DNA of 64,000 nt from Mangrovimicrobium sp033283385 (GTDB lineage: Bacteria > Pseudomonadota > Gammaproteobacteria > Pseudomonadales > Halieaceae), in NCBI GenBank assembly GCA_033283385.1, contig JAWMQQ010000003.1:124001-188000 (forward strand), read 5' to 3'. The notes beneath the pieces were generated by a model. The model was given only the letters and a program-made list of their open reading frames with translations. It ran no database searches and had not been told where the DNA came from. A program made the position numbers and the translations under genes. Shown here piece after piece: positions 42,979-52,026 of this stretch; within the stretch, counting starts at the first letter, position 1, and each line of letters opens with the position of its first letter.

Positions 42979-44418
42979 TTATCGGCGGGCACTGAGCGAC
43001 GGGTATGGCGCGAGGCCATCGTGAGCCGGTGGCGCCACGCCCGTACGAAGCGGATTTTCCAGCCAGAGCACACCCTCACCGGCGGTGAAGTCGCCCTCCC
43101 CCTCCTCCGTCGTCAGGATATCCAGGTCGCCGTCGGCGTCCATATCGACGAGCCTCAGGTTGTCGTACTTCATGTAGTTTGCGTAGGGCGTCAGGTTGAC
43201 CAGGTCCCAGGTCACACCGCTGGGAATGTCGCTGCGCGGGGTCATCATGAAGACGCCGTGACCGTGGCCGCTGCCGGTAAATACGACATCGATAAGGTCA
43301 TCGCCGTCGACATAGCCGCAGGCAACGCCCTTGATCGCGAATTTGAGGCCCCGGCTGTGGTCGGTGCGCAGGCTGTCCGATGTGATGGGATACTCGGCCC
43401 AGTGACGCCCGCTGGCATCGAGCCGCTTGAGCCACTTTGCCACCATGCCGGACTCGCGTCCTGTCGCCACGATCATGTCCTCCCTGCCGTCGAGGATCTT
43501 GTCGCAGAAGGTGAACTCGCTGCCCCGGGCCGTGATGACGATGCGCTCCCAGACCGCGCTTGCCGGCGCCCGCCCCAGCGCCGCATAACCCGGATTGCGG
43601 AACCAGCCCACGCCGTGCCGGCCGGCATACACGATGTCAGTCAGCCCGTCCGCATCCATGTCCTTGAGCACCAGGGTGACGGTCTTGAAATCGACGGCGC
43701 CGACGTAAAATCGCCGCCAGCGGGCCGCGGCGCCCGGCGCTGCGCCCGGCGGCGCCTTGAACCAGTAAATGCCGGCCTGGTTGCCATCCAGCGTCTTGGT
43801 GCCCGCGACGATATCCGCGCCGTCGACGCCGTCGATCTGGGCGGCCCGGGCTTTCATGTAGCCGGCGTGCCGGCCGGGCGCCAGGTTGAAGGCGCGCCAG
43901 TCGGTCGGGTCGCGCAGGTTGTTCCCGGCGAGCCAGTGGATGCCGAGCGTCTGGGTATCGTCCTCTATGCTGGAGATGACCGCGTCGTCGAACCCGTCGA
44001 GGTCCAGGTCCGCAAAGGCCGCGTCCTCGATGCCCTCGATCACCGCCCCTGCGCCGATGTCGACACGCCCCCAGGCCGCGGTTTGCCGGACGCCGGCCGG
44101 GCCCGGGTTCAGGTACAGCACCAGATCGCCGGACTGCTCCCAGCCGGAAACCACGTCGACCAGCCCATCGCGGTTGATATCGCCGGTGAATACGCCATCG
44201 GCACCATTGCCGCTGCCGTCGATCACCCACATCTGCCAGTAATCGTTGGGCGCATAGCCAGCCCTGGCACCACACAGGTATAAAACTGCGGCAAGAACGA
44301 TCTTGTAGCGCTGGAAATACTTCAGGCTGATCCTGTTGGAACTGGGCTGGGGAGCCTCGACGGGCGAAAGGAATCGGGTGTGAACCGGGGCGAAGGCAGC
44401 GGGGCCGCTGATTGCCAA
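42979..44418 (-). CDS. FG-GAP/VCBS-repeat exported protein, 479 aa
   Basis: This is a predicted exported beta-propeller with calcium-binding loops. The DxDxDG-type loops are DINRDGLVDVV, DLDLDGFDDAV, DMDADGLTDIV, GYVDGDDLIDVV and DMDADGDLDIL, evenly spaced, as in FG-GAP/VCBS proteins that fold as seven-bladed propellers and act in adhesion or as lectin-like domains. The best signal is YKIVLAAVLYLCGARAGYA, about 38 residues in. The start is uncertain: TTG at 44418 gives a long N-region, and no ATG lies between it and the signal. It is monocistronic. Function is not established. Confidence 0.78.
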   Translation of the reverse strand: MAISGPAAFAPVHTRFLSPVEAPQPSSNRISLKYFQRYKIVLAAVLYLCGARAGYAPNDYWQMWVIDGSGNGADGVFTGDINRDGLVDVVSGWEQSGDLVLYLNPGPAGVRQTAAWGRVDIGAGAVIEGIEDAAFADLDLDGFDDAVISSIEDDTQTLGIHWLAGNNLRDPTDWRAFNLAPGRHAGYMKARAAQIDGVDGADIVAGTKTLDGNQAGIYWFKAPPGAAPGAAARWRRFYVGAVDFKTVTLVLKDMDADGLTDIVYAGRHGVGWFRNPGYAALGRAPASAVWERIVITARGSEFTFCDKILDGREDMIVATGRESGMVAKWLKRLDASGRHWAEYPITSDSLRTDHSRGLKFAIKGVACGYVDGDDLIDVVFTGSGHGHGVFMMTPRSDIPSGVTWDLVNLTPYANYMKYDNLRLVDMDADGDLDILTTEEGEGDFTAGEGVLWLENPLRTGVAPPAHDGLAPYPSLSARR

Positions 44419-44498
44419 CGGCCCGCGCGTGGCAGTGTACTACGCTGCGCGTGGCGTGTATGTAGCTGGAACGGGCGCCGCCTCCGCCGGGCTCGCCC

Positions 44499-45497
44499 CT
44501 ATTCCCGCGGATGATCCAGCAGCCAGTCCACCTGCGAGTCGATGGCGGCGGGCACCCAGGGGAAGGGGATGTGCGGTCCGCCGACTATCGTCCACAACTC
44601 GACCTCTGCTCCCGGGTCGCAATCGGGATAAGTCACTACGGTGGTTTCGGCACCTTCGAGGCTGGCCACGGCATCGACGTTGGGCAGCGGTACGGGGTCG
44701 TCCCCGGCACAACCCGCCAGGTTGGCGAAGCGCTTTGCGGTCTCCGGCGCTGCAGGGTACACCGCACCGAGGATATCCCCGCCCTGGTAGAAAATCGTCT
44801 CGTCGGCGTCGCCGTGCAGGAAGCGGATACTGACAGGGTTGGTCGCAGGTGCGCAGCTGGATGCGTCCTCGAAGGTCGAGCCCGCCAGGCTGACGACGGC
44901 GGTCACGAAGTCAGAGGCCTCGCAGGCCAGGCGCAGGGCGAGGAAGGCGCCATTGGAGTGACCGAACAGGGTGATGCGGCTGGTATCGATACTGTAGGTG
45001 GCCGCTGCCTCCTCGATGAGCCGGCGAATATAGCCGACATCGTCGATCTGCGTGTAGTCCTCGCCCGAGTTGTCTTCCTCGGCGGCAACCGCCGCGCAAC
45101 AGGCCGGGGTGGCGTTCCAGAACCGGTCCCCGTTCAGGTTCTCGGTGCCGTCGGGCGTCACCAGCACGTACTGGCCGGTATCCACGCGCGTGTCCAGCCC
45201 CAGGTAGATGGTTTCCAAAGCGCCGGTAGCGCGGTAGCCGTGCAGCACGATCATCAGCGGGTAGCGCCTGGTCACGTCGTAATCCGAGGGGATCATGACC
45301 GCCGCGGGGCGCTCGCTGTCGATCTCCAGCGGGGGATTGGAGGCGCAACTGCCGTCATCCGCGCAGCCGGGAAGCCCGGGTTCCGGCGCTACGGTGATGT
45401 GATCGCCATTGCCGCCCCCACAGGCCGCCAGGGCCAGGAGTCCGGCTGCTGCCGCCAGCCGCAGGCCAGCCCTGGTAAATCTCTTGTGTAACGTCAC
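44499..45497 (-). CDS. PHB-depolymerase/LpqC-like esterase, lipoprotein, 332 aa
   Basis: This is a secreted lipid-anchored alpha/beta-hydrolase of the LpqC/PHB-depolymerase family, which cleaves polyhydroxybutyrate or feruloyl and acetyl esters. The lipobox LAAC is at about residues 21-24. LMIVLHGYRATG forms the oxyanion hole region, the nucleophile elbow is LFGHSNGAF, and FLHGDADETIFY holds the acidic residue region. The probable catalytic His is in GGPHIPFPW near the C-terminus. The start is GTG at 45497 with GGAGAG upstream; the longer open frame adds 98 residues without signal logic. It is divergent from the RIO1 kinase gene (266 bases). Substrate class is inferred from the family. Confidence 0.84.
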   Translation of the reverse strand: MTLHKRFTRAGLRLAAAAGLLALAACGGGNGDHITVAPEPGLPGCADDGSCASNPPLEIDSERPAAVMIPSDYDVTRRYPLMIVLHGYRATGALETIYLGLDTRVDTGQYVLVTPDGTENLNGDRFWNATPACCAAVAAEEDNSGEDYTQIDDVGYIRRLIEEAAATYSIDTSRITLFGHSNGAFLALRLACEASDFVTAVVSLAGSTFEDASSCAPATNPVSIRFLHGDADETIFYQGGDILGAVYPAAPETAKRFANLAGCAGDDPVPLPNVDAVASLEGAETTVVTYPDCDPGAEVELWTIVGGPHIPFPWVPAAIDSQVDWLLDHPRE

Positions 45498-45763
45498 CGG
45501 TTGCTCTCCGTCAGCGCTCGACCCCGGGGTGCGGGCAACCAAGCCATGCCAATGTATTGATCCCCCTGGCGCTTCAGGCCCGGAGACTGTGTTCCGGTTC
45601 CGGCAATTGCCGGATACGCGGTAGTGACCAGCTGCGGATAATAGCCCAGCACCGGGTGGTTCCGCGAACAAGCCAGCCACAGGCAGCGCTGGACTCGCCA
45701 CGGGCCTGGCCCGATACTCACCGGCACGAGCAACTATCCGAAAGCAAGCATCCGCAAGCAACA

Positions 45764-46627
45764 ATGAAAACGCCCAAACGCCTGCAGCCACTCGTTGACG
45801 ACGGTCTTGTCGACGAGGTCATCAGCCCGCTCATGAGCGGCAAGGAAGCCGATGTGTTTATCGTCCGCTGCGGACGGGAGATGCGCTGTGCCAAGGTTTA
45901 CAAAGACGCCATGAAACGCAGCTTCAAAAAGGCTGCGCAGTACACCGAGGGCCGCAAGGTGCGCAACAGCCGCCGCGCCAGGGCGATGGAAAAAGGCTCG
46001 AAGTTCGGACGCCGGCAGCAGGAGGAAACCTGGCAGAACGCCGAGGTCGACGCGCTCTACCAGCTGGCGCGCGCCGGCGTGCGCGTGCCACAGCCCTACG
46101 GCTGCTTCGACGGCGTGCTGCTGATGGAGCTGATCACCGACGAGGACGGCAATGTCGCGCCGCGACTCAACGACGTCTCCATGTCGGCGGAGCAGGCCAG
46201 GGAGGATCACGCCCTGGTCATGCAGTACATCATGCGCATGCTTTGCGCCGGGCTGATCCACGGCGATCTCTCCGAGTTCAACGTGCTGGTAAACGAGGAA
46301 GGCCCGGTGATCATCGACCTGCCGCAGGCGGTGAATGCGGCAACCAACAACAATGCGCGGGAGATGCTGCAGCGCGACGTCGACAACATGACTCACTACT
46401 ACGGGATGTTCGCCCCGGATCTACTCGCCAGCCACTACGCCCACGAAATGTGGGCCCTGTACGAAGAAGGCGAACTCCACCCCGATTACTCGCTGACCGG
46501 CGAGTTCGAGATGGACGAGCACGAGGCGGATGTCGACTCGGTGCTGCTGGAGATCAAGGCGGCACTGGCGGAAGAGGAAGCACGCCAGCAGCGTATGCGC
46601 GAGGACGATGAAGCCGCGGACGTGTAA
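45764..46627 (+). CDS. RIO1-like serine kinase (PA4780 family), 287 aa
   Basis: This is an atypical protein kinase of the bacterial RIO1-like family best known from Pseudomonas PA4780-type proteins. ATP binding is shown by SPLMSGKEADVFIVRCG, the Lys in MRCAKVYK, the catalytic loop HGDLSEFNVLV and the metal Asp in IIDLPQAVN. The hinge and C-lobe follow. The activation segment is short, as in RIO kinases. ATG at 45764 is the start; open frame before it is not coding. The last 30 residues are acidic (EEEARQQRMREDDEAADV). It is flanked by the divergent esterase and the convergent TauD-like gene. Targets are unknown. Confidence 0.92.
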   Translation: MKTPKRLQPLVDDGLVDEVISPLMSGKEADVFIVRCGREMRCAKVYKDAMKRSFKKAAQYTEGRKVRNSRRARAMEKGSKFGRRQQEETWQNAEVDALYQLARAGVRVPQPYGCFDGVLLMELITDEDGNVAPRLNDVSMSAEQAREDHALVMQYIMRMLCAGLIHGDLSEFNVLVNEEGPVIIDLPQAVNAATNNNAREMLQRDVDNMTHYYGMFAPDLLASHYAHEMWALYEEGELHPDYSLTGEFEMDEHEADVDSVLLEIKAALAEEEARQQRMREDDEAADV

Positions 46628-46653
46628 GCGGGCCGACAGGCCCGATGCCCTCC

Positions 46654-47601
46654 TCAGCTCAGCGCAAGGCCTGCGTCCTGTTGCGCGGCCTGCTCTTCCC
46701 ACCACCCGTGGCAGAGCGGCCCCTTGATCGTAGTGCGGTGAATCTCCCGCTCCTCATCGGGGTTGCTGCCGGTCGCCTCGTGCAGGACGCGAGTGTTGTC
46801 CCAGACGACCATGTCGCCCTGCTCCCACTCGTGGTAATAGACTTTCATCACCCGCTCGGCTTCATTCCAGATTTCCTCGAGTAAGGCGAAAGCCTCGTCG
46901 CTGCGATCGCCTTCGATGCCGCGGCAGCCGTAGGGACACATGTGGAAGACCTTCTCGCCCGTCGGGCGAGTCCACACCGCCCGGTGCACGGCGCAGCGTG
47001 CGTTCTCGTTTTCCTGGCTCAGCGGATTGTCATGCTCTTTCACCACCCTGAAATTTTGCGGCAGGCCGAAGCGCTGCCTGCCGTAGCGCAGGTCCAGGTT
47101 ATAGATGACGTTCAACTTCTCAGCCTTGGCCCGGATCGCCGGATCCATATCGTTGTAAATCTGGATGCCATCGGCGAAGGCGGTGCGACCACCGTCCTTT
47201 GCGATCTTGATCGAACGCAGTACGGCGGCGTACATCATCTCGTCGTTGTAGGCGTGATCGAAATGCCAGGGCTGCCATGTAACCAGCGGCTTGCCGTCGA
47301 TCTCGACGATACAGGACGTGGGCCCCGCGGTGATGACGATGACGCCGGGAAGGCTGTCGCGATCCGCGCGGCTCACCGAGTAGACAGGGTGTTCCTTGAG
47401 CGGGCCGAAGACGTTACTGAGCTTCACCTGCATCTGGCTGGTCTGCTCGACATCCTTGCAGACCAGCACTCCGCGCTCGTCCAGCAGGCTCTTCAAGCGG
47501 TTGCGCACCGACTCGTCATCCAGCGCGTCGCCGGTAACACCGGCGACCCGGGCGCCGAACGCGAGTTCCTCGGACAGTGGTTGCACTTCGATGGACGACA
47601 T
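46654..47601 (-). CDS. TauD/TfdA-family dioxygenase 2, 315 aa
   Basis: This is a paralogue of the protein at 7227-8189. Iron ligands are H113-x-D115 in WHFDHAYND and the distal His in VLHEATGSN; the 2-oxoglutarate Arg is in EIHRTTIKG. Shared signatures are FGPLKEHPV, AVWTRPTGEKV, VVWDNTRVLHE and IDGKPLVTW. A good ribosome site (GGAGG) lies just upstream of the ATG at 47601. It is monocistronic and convergent with the RIO1 kinase. Together with the partial 63854 gene it is one of up to three TauD-like oxygenases in the window, all with unknown substrates. Confidence 0.88.
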   Translation of the reverse strand: MSSIEVQPLSEELAFGARVAGVTGDALDDESVRNRLKSLLDERGVLVCKDVEQTSQMQVKLSNVFGPLKEHPVYSVSRADRDSLPGVIVITAGPTSCIVEIDGKPLVTWQPWHFDHAYNDEMMYAAVLRSIKIAKDGGRTAFADGIQIYNDMDPAIRAKAEKLNVIYNLDLRYGRQRFGLPQNFRVVKEHDNPLSQENENARCAVHRAVWTRPTGEKVFHMCPYGCRGIEGDRSDEAFALLEEIWNEAERVMKVYYHEWEQGDMVVWDNTRVLHEATGSNPDEEREIHRTTIKGPLCHGWWEEQAAQQDAGLALS

Positions 47602-47754
47602 GGCTTCACCTCCAGGGGGAAAGGCCCTTGATTGTATGCGCCCGTGCTGTGCAAAACTTTGTTTCAGATCAATCGAAGCGTCGACAGGCCGGGAACCGGA
47701 CCGATGAACAGATTCCCCGTATCGGCCCCTGGGTCGGCGTGACCGCGCGCGCCG

Positions 47755-48786
47755 CTACTTCTGCAGCACACTCATCTGCCAGAGATCCTTGCGCTCCATC
47801 AACAGGAACGGCCGCATCACCAGCAGGCCGGTGGGCCCGATGCTCTCCTCGAGGTAACGCAGTTCCTGCATCTTGTCACGCGTCTCGTCGTCCAGCGGAA
47901 TGTCCAGCCCCGCCTCGCGCGCCATCAATACACCCTTGGCGCGGATCGCGAGCTCCGTGTAGACCCGCAGGTAGCAGAGCATATCGACCACCGCCAGTCC
48001 GTCGAACTTGTCGCGCAACTCGTGCAGGAAGCGCCCTATCGGCGTATCGGAAAACTCCGCGGAATCGATTTGCGCGATCAGCTCGGCGTCGGCGTCGAAG
48101 TCCTTGCGCAGCCAGTTGCTCATGGAAGCCTCGCCCTGGCGGAAGGCGATCAGCAGGGCCAGGGGCAACAGTACCAGCGTGCCCAGGGTCGCGAGGATGG
48201 GCGTGCCGGGAAAGTGGTTGAACAGCGAGTGAAAGCTGATGGCAAGAATGAACCCGGGCACGAACAGCAGCGGGTTGATCTTCATCCTGCGCTCGGTGAT
48301 CACCTGGCCGAGCAGGCCGAACAGGGCCGTGGTGCCACCGTGCATCACCGCCGTGCCGAAACCGCGGATCACCCAAACCGCCAGGCTGGGCCCGGTACCG
48401 CGCTGCAGGTAGTAGAGGTTTTCCACCAGGGCGAAGCCGGTGCCGACTGCAAAGCCCAGTATCGCCGAGTCCACCAGGAAGCCGATGCGGTGGCTGCGGA
48501 ACAGGTAGATGACGATAAGCGCCTTGAGCGCTTCCTCGGTGATTGGCGCCACGTAGCGCGCGTAGGCCATGAATTCCAGGCCCAGCGCGGGCTGCAGGGC
48601 GCCGTTGACGAAGTAGCCGGCGATGGCCGCGAACGCGCCAGCCGCGATCACCCATACGACGACGCGCAGCCGTATCAGCTTGTAGCTGTCCATGTAGACG
48701 AGGACCAGGAGGAACAGCAATACCGGCAGCAGCCCTATCCCGGCCCGGTAGATGAGATCGAACTCGATCAAAGGCGCCTCCGCCAC
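47755..48786 (-). CDS. PrsW-family intramembrane metalloprotease, 343 aa
   Basis: This is an inner-membrane protease of the PrsW family (related to CAAX proteases), which in Bacillus PrsW cleaves an anti-sigma factor. Eight hydrophobic segments cover residues about 10-230, and a cytoplasmic C-terminal tail of about 110 residues follows (REAGLDIPLDDETRDKMQELR). Catalytic motifs are ITEEALKALI (about 84-85), FALVENLYY, AVMHGGTTALFG and ISFHSLFNH. Known PrsW-like proteins share EExxK, FxxxEN and two H motifs. It lies near the partner-switching locus (about 4 kb away), and a role as the regulated protease for that anti-sigma is speculative. Confidence 0.87.
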   Translation of the reverse strand: MAEAPLIEFDLIYRAGIGLLPVLLFLLVLVYMDSYKLIRLRVVVWVIAAGAFAAIAGYFVNGALQPALGLEFMAYARYVAPITEEALKALIVIYLFRSHRIGFLVDSAILGFAVGTGFALVENLYYLQRGTGPSLAVWVIRGFGTAVMHGGTTALFGLLGQVITERRMKINPLLFVPGFILAISFHSLFNHFPGTPILATLGTLVLLPLALLIAFRQGEASMSNWLRKDFDADAELIAQIDSAEFSDTPIGRFLHELRDKFDGLAVVDMLCYLRVYTELAIRAKGVLMAREAGLDIPLDDETRDKMQELRYLEESIGPTGLLVMRPFLLMERKDLWQMSVLQK

Positions 48787-48844
48787 CGTACCCGGCGAAG
48801 CGCCATCATGCCCGAGTTATCCGCCGCGACTCAAGCCATGGACC

Positions 48845-48921
48845 GCAGGAGCCTGCCACGCAGGCGATCCCAATTGCAGGAGCCTGCTATGCAGGCGATC
48901 GCCTGCGTAGCAGGCTCCTAC
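48845..48921. repeat. REP-like palindrome cluster
   Basis: There are three copies of a GCCTGC-N3-GCAGGC unit: 48845-48869, 48876-48900 and an inverted copy at 48901-48919. The last two form a 19-base inverted repeat with one mismatch and a GATC centre. The core AGGAGCCTGCTATGCAGGC and its reverse are the shape of REP elements common in gammaproteobacteria. The stop codon of the 48918 gene lies in the element. Confidence 0.8.
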
Positions 48922-51893
48922 AGGATCTTGAGGGATACCAGCCATTCGTCGCTGGCCTTGTCCGAATCGACGAAGCCCTGGCCCCAGCCGAAGGACAGCA
49001 CCAGCGGCAGGCGGTGGGCGAAGGTGAAGCCGAAATCGAGCTGGAAACCCACGGTGCTGTAGGTCTGCTCGTAGCGGTCGTTGCCGACATCGGTCACCAG
49101 GCTACCGGCAAAGACCGCGGGCCGCATCCAGGACAGGTAGAAGCTCGGCTGGCCGACCTCCTCGAAGTACATCGGCGTGATATTCCACTCGACAATGCTC
49201 TTGGCGAAGGTCTGCCCGGCGATCTCGTCGATCTCGAAACCCGGCATGCGTTCGAACTCGCGGTAGCGCTTCACCTCGCCGTCGTCCACATAGTTGTTGC
49301 CGTAGGCGCCGAAGTACCAGTTGGCCAGGGTGTTGTCGCGGTCGCCGTCGATGGCGCCGGCGGAGTTGTAGAACCACACCGAGGAGTTGCGGATCGGCAG
49401 GGCAAAGCCGAAGTCGAAGCCCGCGTTGATTTTCCATGCGCCGCCGATCGAGGCGTCGTCGCGGCTCAGGCCCAGGTTCCAGCCGAAGCCCTTTTCATAG
49501 TCCACCGCGCCCAGGGACTTGGAGGTGTGCAGGGAGCTCAGGTCGATATTCGCCGAGAACAGCTTCTTGAAGTCCGCGTCGACATTCTGGTTGCCGGGCA
49601 CCGTGTCCAGCCCGTTGTACCACTCCACCGTGGCATCCAGGTCGATCTTGCCGGGGAAGCGCCTGGCGTAGCCGAGGATGTAACCGTCGCCCTTCAGGCT
49701 GCGCTCGGTCGGGCCGAACAGGTCGTAGAAGTCCGCGTAGTTGTGCCAGTACTGCACGCGCCAGTCGAGCATGCGGTACTCGAGGTTGGCGTGGAACCAC
49801 TCGTTGCCGTCGTCCTCGCCGTCCAGCCCGGCGCCGATATTCACGGACAGGGTGTTGAACAGGATCGGGTCCGCCAGTTCCCAGTCCCAGCCCAGCACCG
49901 TGCCGCCGCGGTAGCCCTGCACGATGGGGTAACTGGCCAGGTTCATTTCCTTGCGCGGGTTGTAGGTGCCCTCGTGGGTGACCAGGCTGTCCAGCGGGAT
50001 TTTCGCCGGCGAGCCCACCGCCCACTGCTTCACCTCCGGGTGCTTCTCCACGACCTCGTTGCCGAGGAAGGTAATGGCGCTGACATCCTGCAGCGGCTTC
50101 GGGTCGATGATCGATGGCACGAAACCGGTGCCCGTGAACTCGTAAACTATCAGTTTGCCGTCCGCCAGCGGTATCGGCCGGAAGAAGCCGGTCTCCGCGT
50201 TGCTGACGGCCTCGAGGTCGCCGGTCGCGATTTCGTAGCGGAAGATGTTGGAGATGCCGGTGTAGTAGGAACTGCCGTACAGGTAGCGGCCGTCCGGGGT
50301 GAACACGAAGCCCTCGGGGATCGCCGTGCCGAAGCTCACGCTGGCCGTCGGCTCCGCCTTGCCCGCCAGCAGGGCTGCTGTTGAATACACCTGCAGGCGC
50401 TGGCTGCCGTCCAGCTTCTCCATGGACATCGACACCATGCTGCCATCGGCGGACACATCCAGTTCGAAGGGCACCTCGCCGTAGGGCCAGGTGTGCACCT
50501 GCCGCCACTCGGTGTAGGGCGCTTCCAGGCGCACCAGTGTGACGTAGCCGTTGAGGTGGCGCAGGCCCCAGAGCGAGTTGTCGCTGCGGTTGAAGGCGAG
50601 GTCGCCGATGCGCGCGTCCTTGATCAGCATGCGCGCCCCGCCGGTCTCGAGGTCCAGCTGCATCAGGTCGCGGATCTTGGTGTTGTCGCCGGTGTAAAAA
50701 AACTGCCGGCCGACCGGGTCGAAGGCCGCCGAGGTCACCTGGTAGAGCATGGGACCGCTGATGTCGACCAGTCGCTCGAGGCTGCCGCCGTCCAGCGAGA
50801 CCTCGCCCACGTGCGCGACCACGCCGGGGTAGCGGAAGCCGCCGATCATCGCATTGGTCTGCGGGTCGACAAAGGAGCGCGAGATGGAACCCAGGGTCTG
50901 CGTCGTAATGGGCTCGGCCTGGGTCAGCGGGTAGGCGCGTACCTTTTCCAGGTTGGCGCGCTGGAACTCGTGCTCCCAGGCGATCCACTCGTCCCAGGCG
51001 GTTTCCATGTCCTTGCCGAACACGCGCTTGAACTGGGTGGCGTAGTAGCGGTCGCTGTCCTCGCCGCGCTTGATCCAGTCGATCACGTGCTGCGGGCTGT
51101 AGGTGAGGGCCAGGTAGCTGATGAAACGGGTGCCGTACAGATAGGCGTTGGCGCCAACCTGGAAGTCCACGTGCGTGCCCTCGGCCACCAGGCCGAGGTT
51201 GCTGTAGAAGTGGGCGTCGTCGCGCACCATGGCGCGAAACACCATCTCGTCGTAGGCGCCCTGGGCGCGGCCGATGCCGCCGGACATCCAGGTTTCCTGG
51301 AACACCGCCACTCCCTCGGACAGCCAGCGCGGCGACACCGCCCGCGGCGTGGTGAGGTAGTGATAGATGATCGACTCCGGGTGCGCGCTGTTGACCGCCA
51401 CCTTGCCGCGGAAGAAGCGCCGCCAGAACGCATCGGTGGAGTTCCAGGCATCGCCCTGCACCACGTGCACCAGTTCGTGGTTCATGGCCGAATAGAAACG
51501 GTCGCTGCCGGGCAGTGTCTCGAAGGTGTGGCTGGGCGGGGCGACATCGAGCAGTACGATATTCACCGGTGACGCGGTGGCCGCCGCATTGCCGTAGTCG
51601 GCGAAGTCTTTCAGCAGGATGAAGGTCTGTGGGTTCCACGGGGTCCAGTCGAAGATCTTTTCCTGGAACTGCAGGGAATTCTGGAAGCTGCGGGCGACGT
51701 GCGGGACGAGGTAGGTCTGCTGTGGGGCGAAGTACAGCAGTTGCAGGTCTTCGGTTTCCAGCGTGCTGAGTTCGAGGTCGTCGGCCATCGCGGCACGGGC
51801 GGCCAGCGCCAGTAGAATCCCCGCCGCGCGACACGCCCGGCGACACCGGTTGTCACCCCCCTGAAACCCCCTGCACACACTGGCTTTGGGCAT
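48918..51893 (-). CDS. HELVH metalloprotease with propeller and outer-membrane barrel, 991 aa
   Basis: This exported protein has three parts. After a signal peptide (about 1-37, ending RAAMA-DD), the first 350 residues carry the zinc motif HELVH at 139-143 and the glutamate in PRWLSEGVAVFQE, arranged as in gluzincin peptidases. Residues about 350-680 have WD-like blades (DVSADGSMVSMSMEK, FTPDGRYLYGSSYYTG, DPVGRQFFYTGD). The C-terminal 300 residues alternate aromatic and polar residues (LEYRMLDWRVQYWHNYADFYDL, WNITPMYFEEVGQPSFYLSW) and end with a strand pattern, SDEWLVSLKIL, typical of an outer-membrane beta-barrel. ATG at 51893 is preferred to a longer frame. The stop is supplied by the REP-like element. 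It is probably an outer-membrane-anchored surface protease. Confidence 0.78.
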   Translation of the reverse strand: MPKASVCRGFQGGDNRCRRACRAAGILLALAARAAMADDLELSTLETEDLQLLYFAPQQTYLVPHVARSFQNSLQFQEKIFDWTPWNPQTFILLKDFADYGNAAATASPVNIVLLDVAPPSHTFETLPGSDRFYSAMNHELVHVVQGDAWNSTDAFWRRFFRGKVAVNSAHPESIIYHYLTTPRAVSPRWLSEGVAVFQETWMSGGIGRAQGAYDEMVFRAMVRDDAHFYSNLGLVAEGTHVDFQVGANAYLYGTRFISYLALTYSPQHVIDWIKRGEDSDRYYATQFKRVFGKDMETAWDEWIAWEHEFQRANLEKVRAYPLTQAEPITTQTLGSISRSFVDPQTNAMIGGFRYPGVVAHVGEVSLDGGSLERLVDISGPMLYQVTSAAFDPVGRQFFYTGDNTKIRDLMQLDLETGGARMLIKDARIGDLAFNRSDNSLWGLRHLNGYVTLVRLEAPYTEWRQVHTWPYGEVPFELDVSADGSMVSMSMEKLDGSQRLQVYSTAALLAGKAEPTASVSFGTAIPEGFVFTPDGRYLYGSSYYTGISNIFRYEIATGDLEAVSNAETGFFRPIPLADGKLIVYEFTGTGFVPSIIDPKPLQDVSAITFLGNEVVEKHPEVKQWAVGSPAKIPLDSLVTHEGTYNPRKEMNLASYPIVQGYRGGTVLGWDWELADPILFNTLSVNIGAGLDGEDDGNEWFHANLEYRMLDWRVQYWHNYADFYDLFGPTERSLKGDGYILGYARRFPGKIDLDATVEWYNGLDTVPGNQNVDADFKKLFSANIDLSSLHTSKSLGAVDYEKGFGWNLGLSRDDASIGGAWKINAGFDFGFALPIRNSSVWFYNSAGAIDGDRDNTLANWYFGAYGNNYVDDGEVKRYREFERMPGFEIDEIAGQTFAKSIVEWNITPMYFEEVGQPSFYLSWMRPAVFAGSLVTDVGNDRYEQTYSTVGFQLDFGFTFAHRLPLVLSFGWGQGFVDSDKASDEWLVSLKIL

Positions 51894-51972
51894 CGCTACT
51901 TCCGTGTTCCCCGGACACGGTCGGCGTCGCGGCGGATGCGCGCTCCCCCGCGCACACCCGCCAATCCTACAC

Positions 51973-52002
51973 AAAAAAAGCCGCCTGCATAGTGCAGGCG
52001 GC
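51973..52002 (-). terminator. Rho-independent terminator of the sigma/repeat operon
   Basis: On the minus strand, GCCGCCTGCA pairs perfectly with TGCAGGCGGC over ten bases around a three-base loop, followed by seven Ts. It sits 24 bases after the stop of the nonapeptide-repeat gene and closes the operon. Confidence 0.93.
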
Positions 52003-52026
52003 CCAGCTTCCAGCTATGGACGGGAA

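Noticed and set aside
42679..44283. A 534-residue plus-strand frame over the VCBS and peptidase genes
   Set aside because: Antisense shadow; the minus-strand products show DxDxDG loops and a full Ser-Asp-His triad.
44427..44454. Two GCGTGG (reverse of CCACGC) copies 22 bases apart upstream of the VCBS gene
   Set aside because: Only two copies, no middle one, and the sequence is GC-rich enough for chance; not counted with arrays A and B.
48845..48921. Repeats considered as a CRISPR or attachment site
   Set aside because: Units are inverted and self-complementary like REP elements, with no spacers, integrase or direct-repeat target duplication.
49495..51846. A 783-residue minus-strand frame in another phase within the HELVH gene
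   Set aside because: Arg/Gly/Pro-rich out-of-phase frame with no domains; the in-phase frame has signal, zinc motif and barrel.
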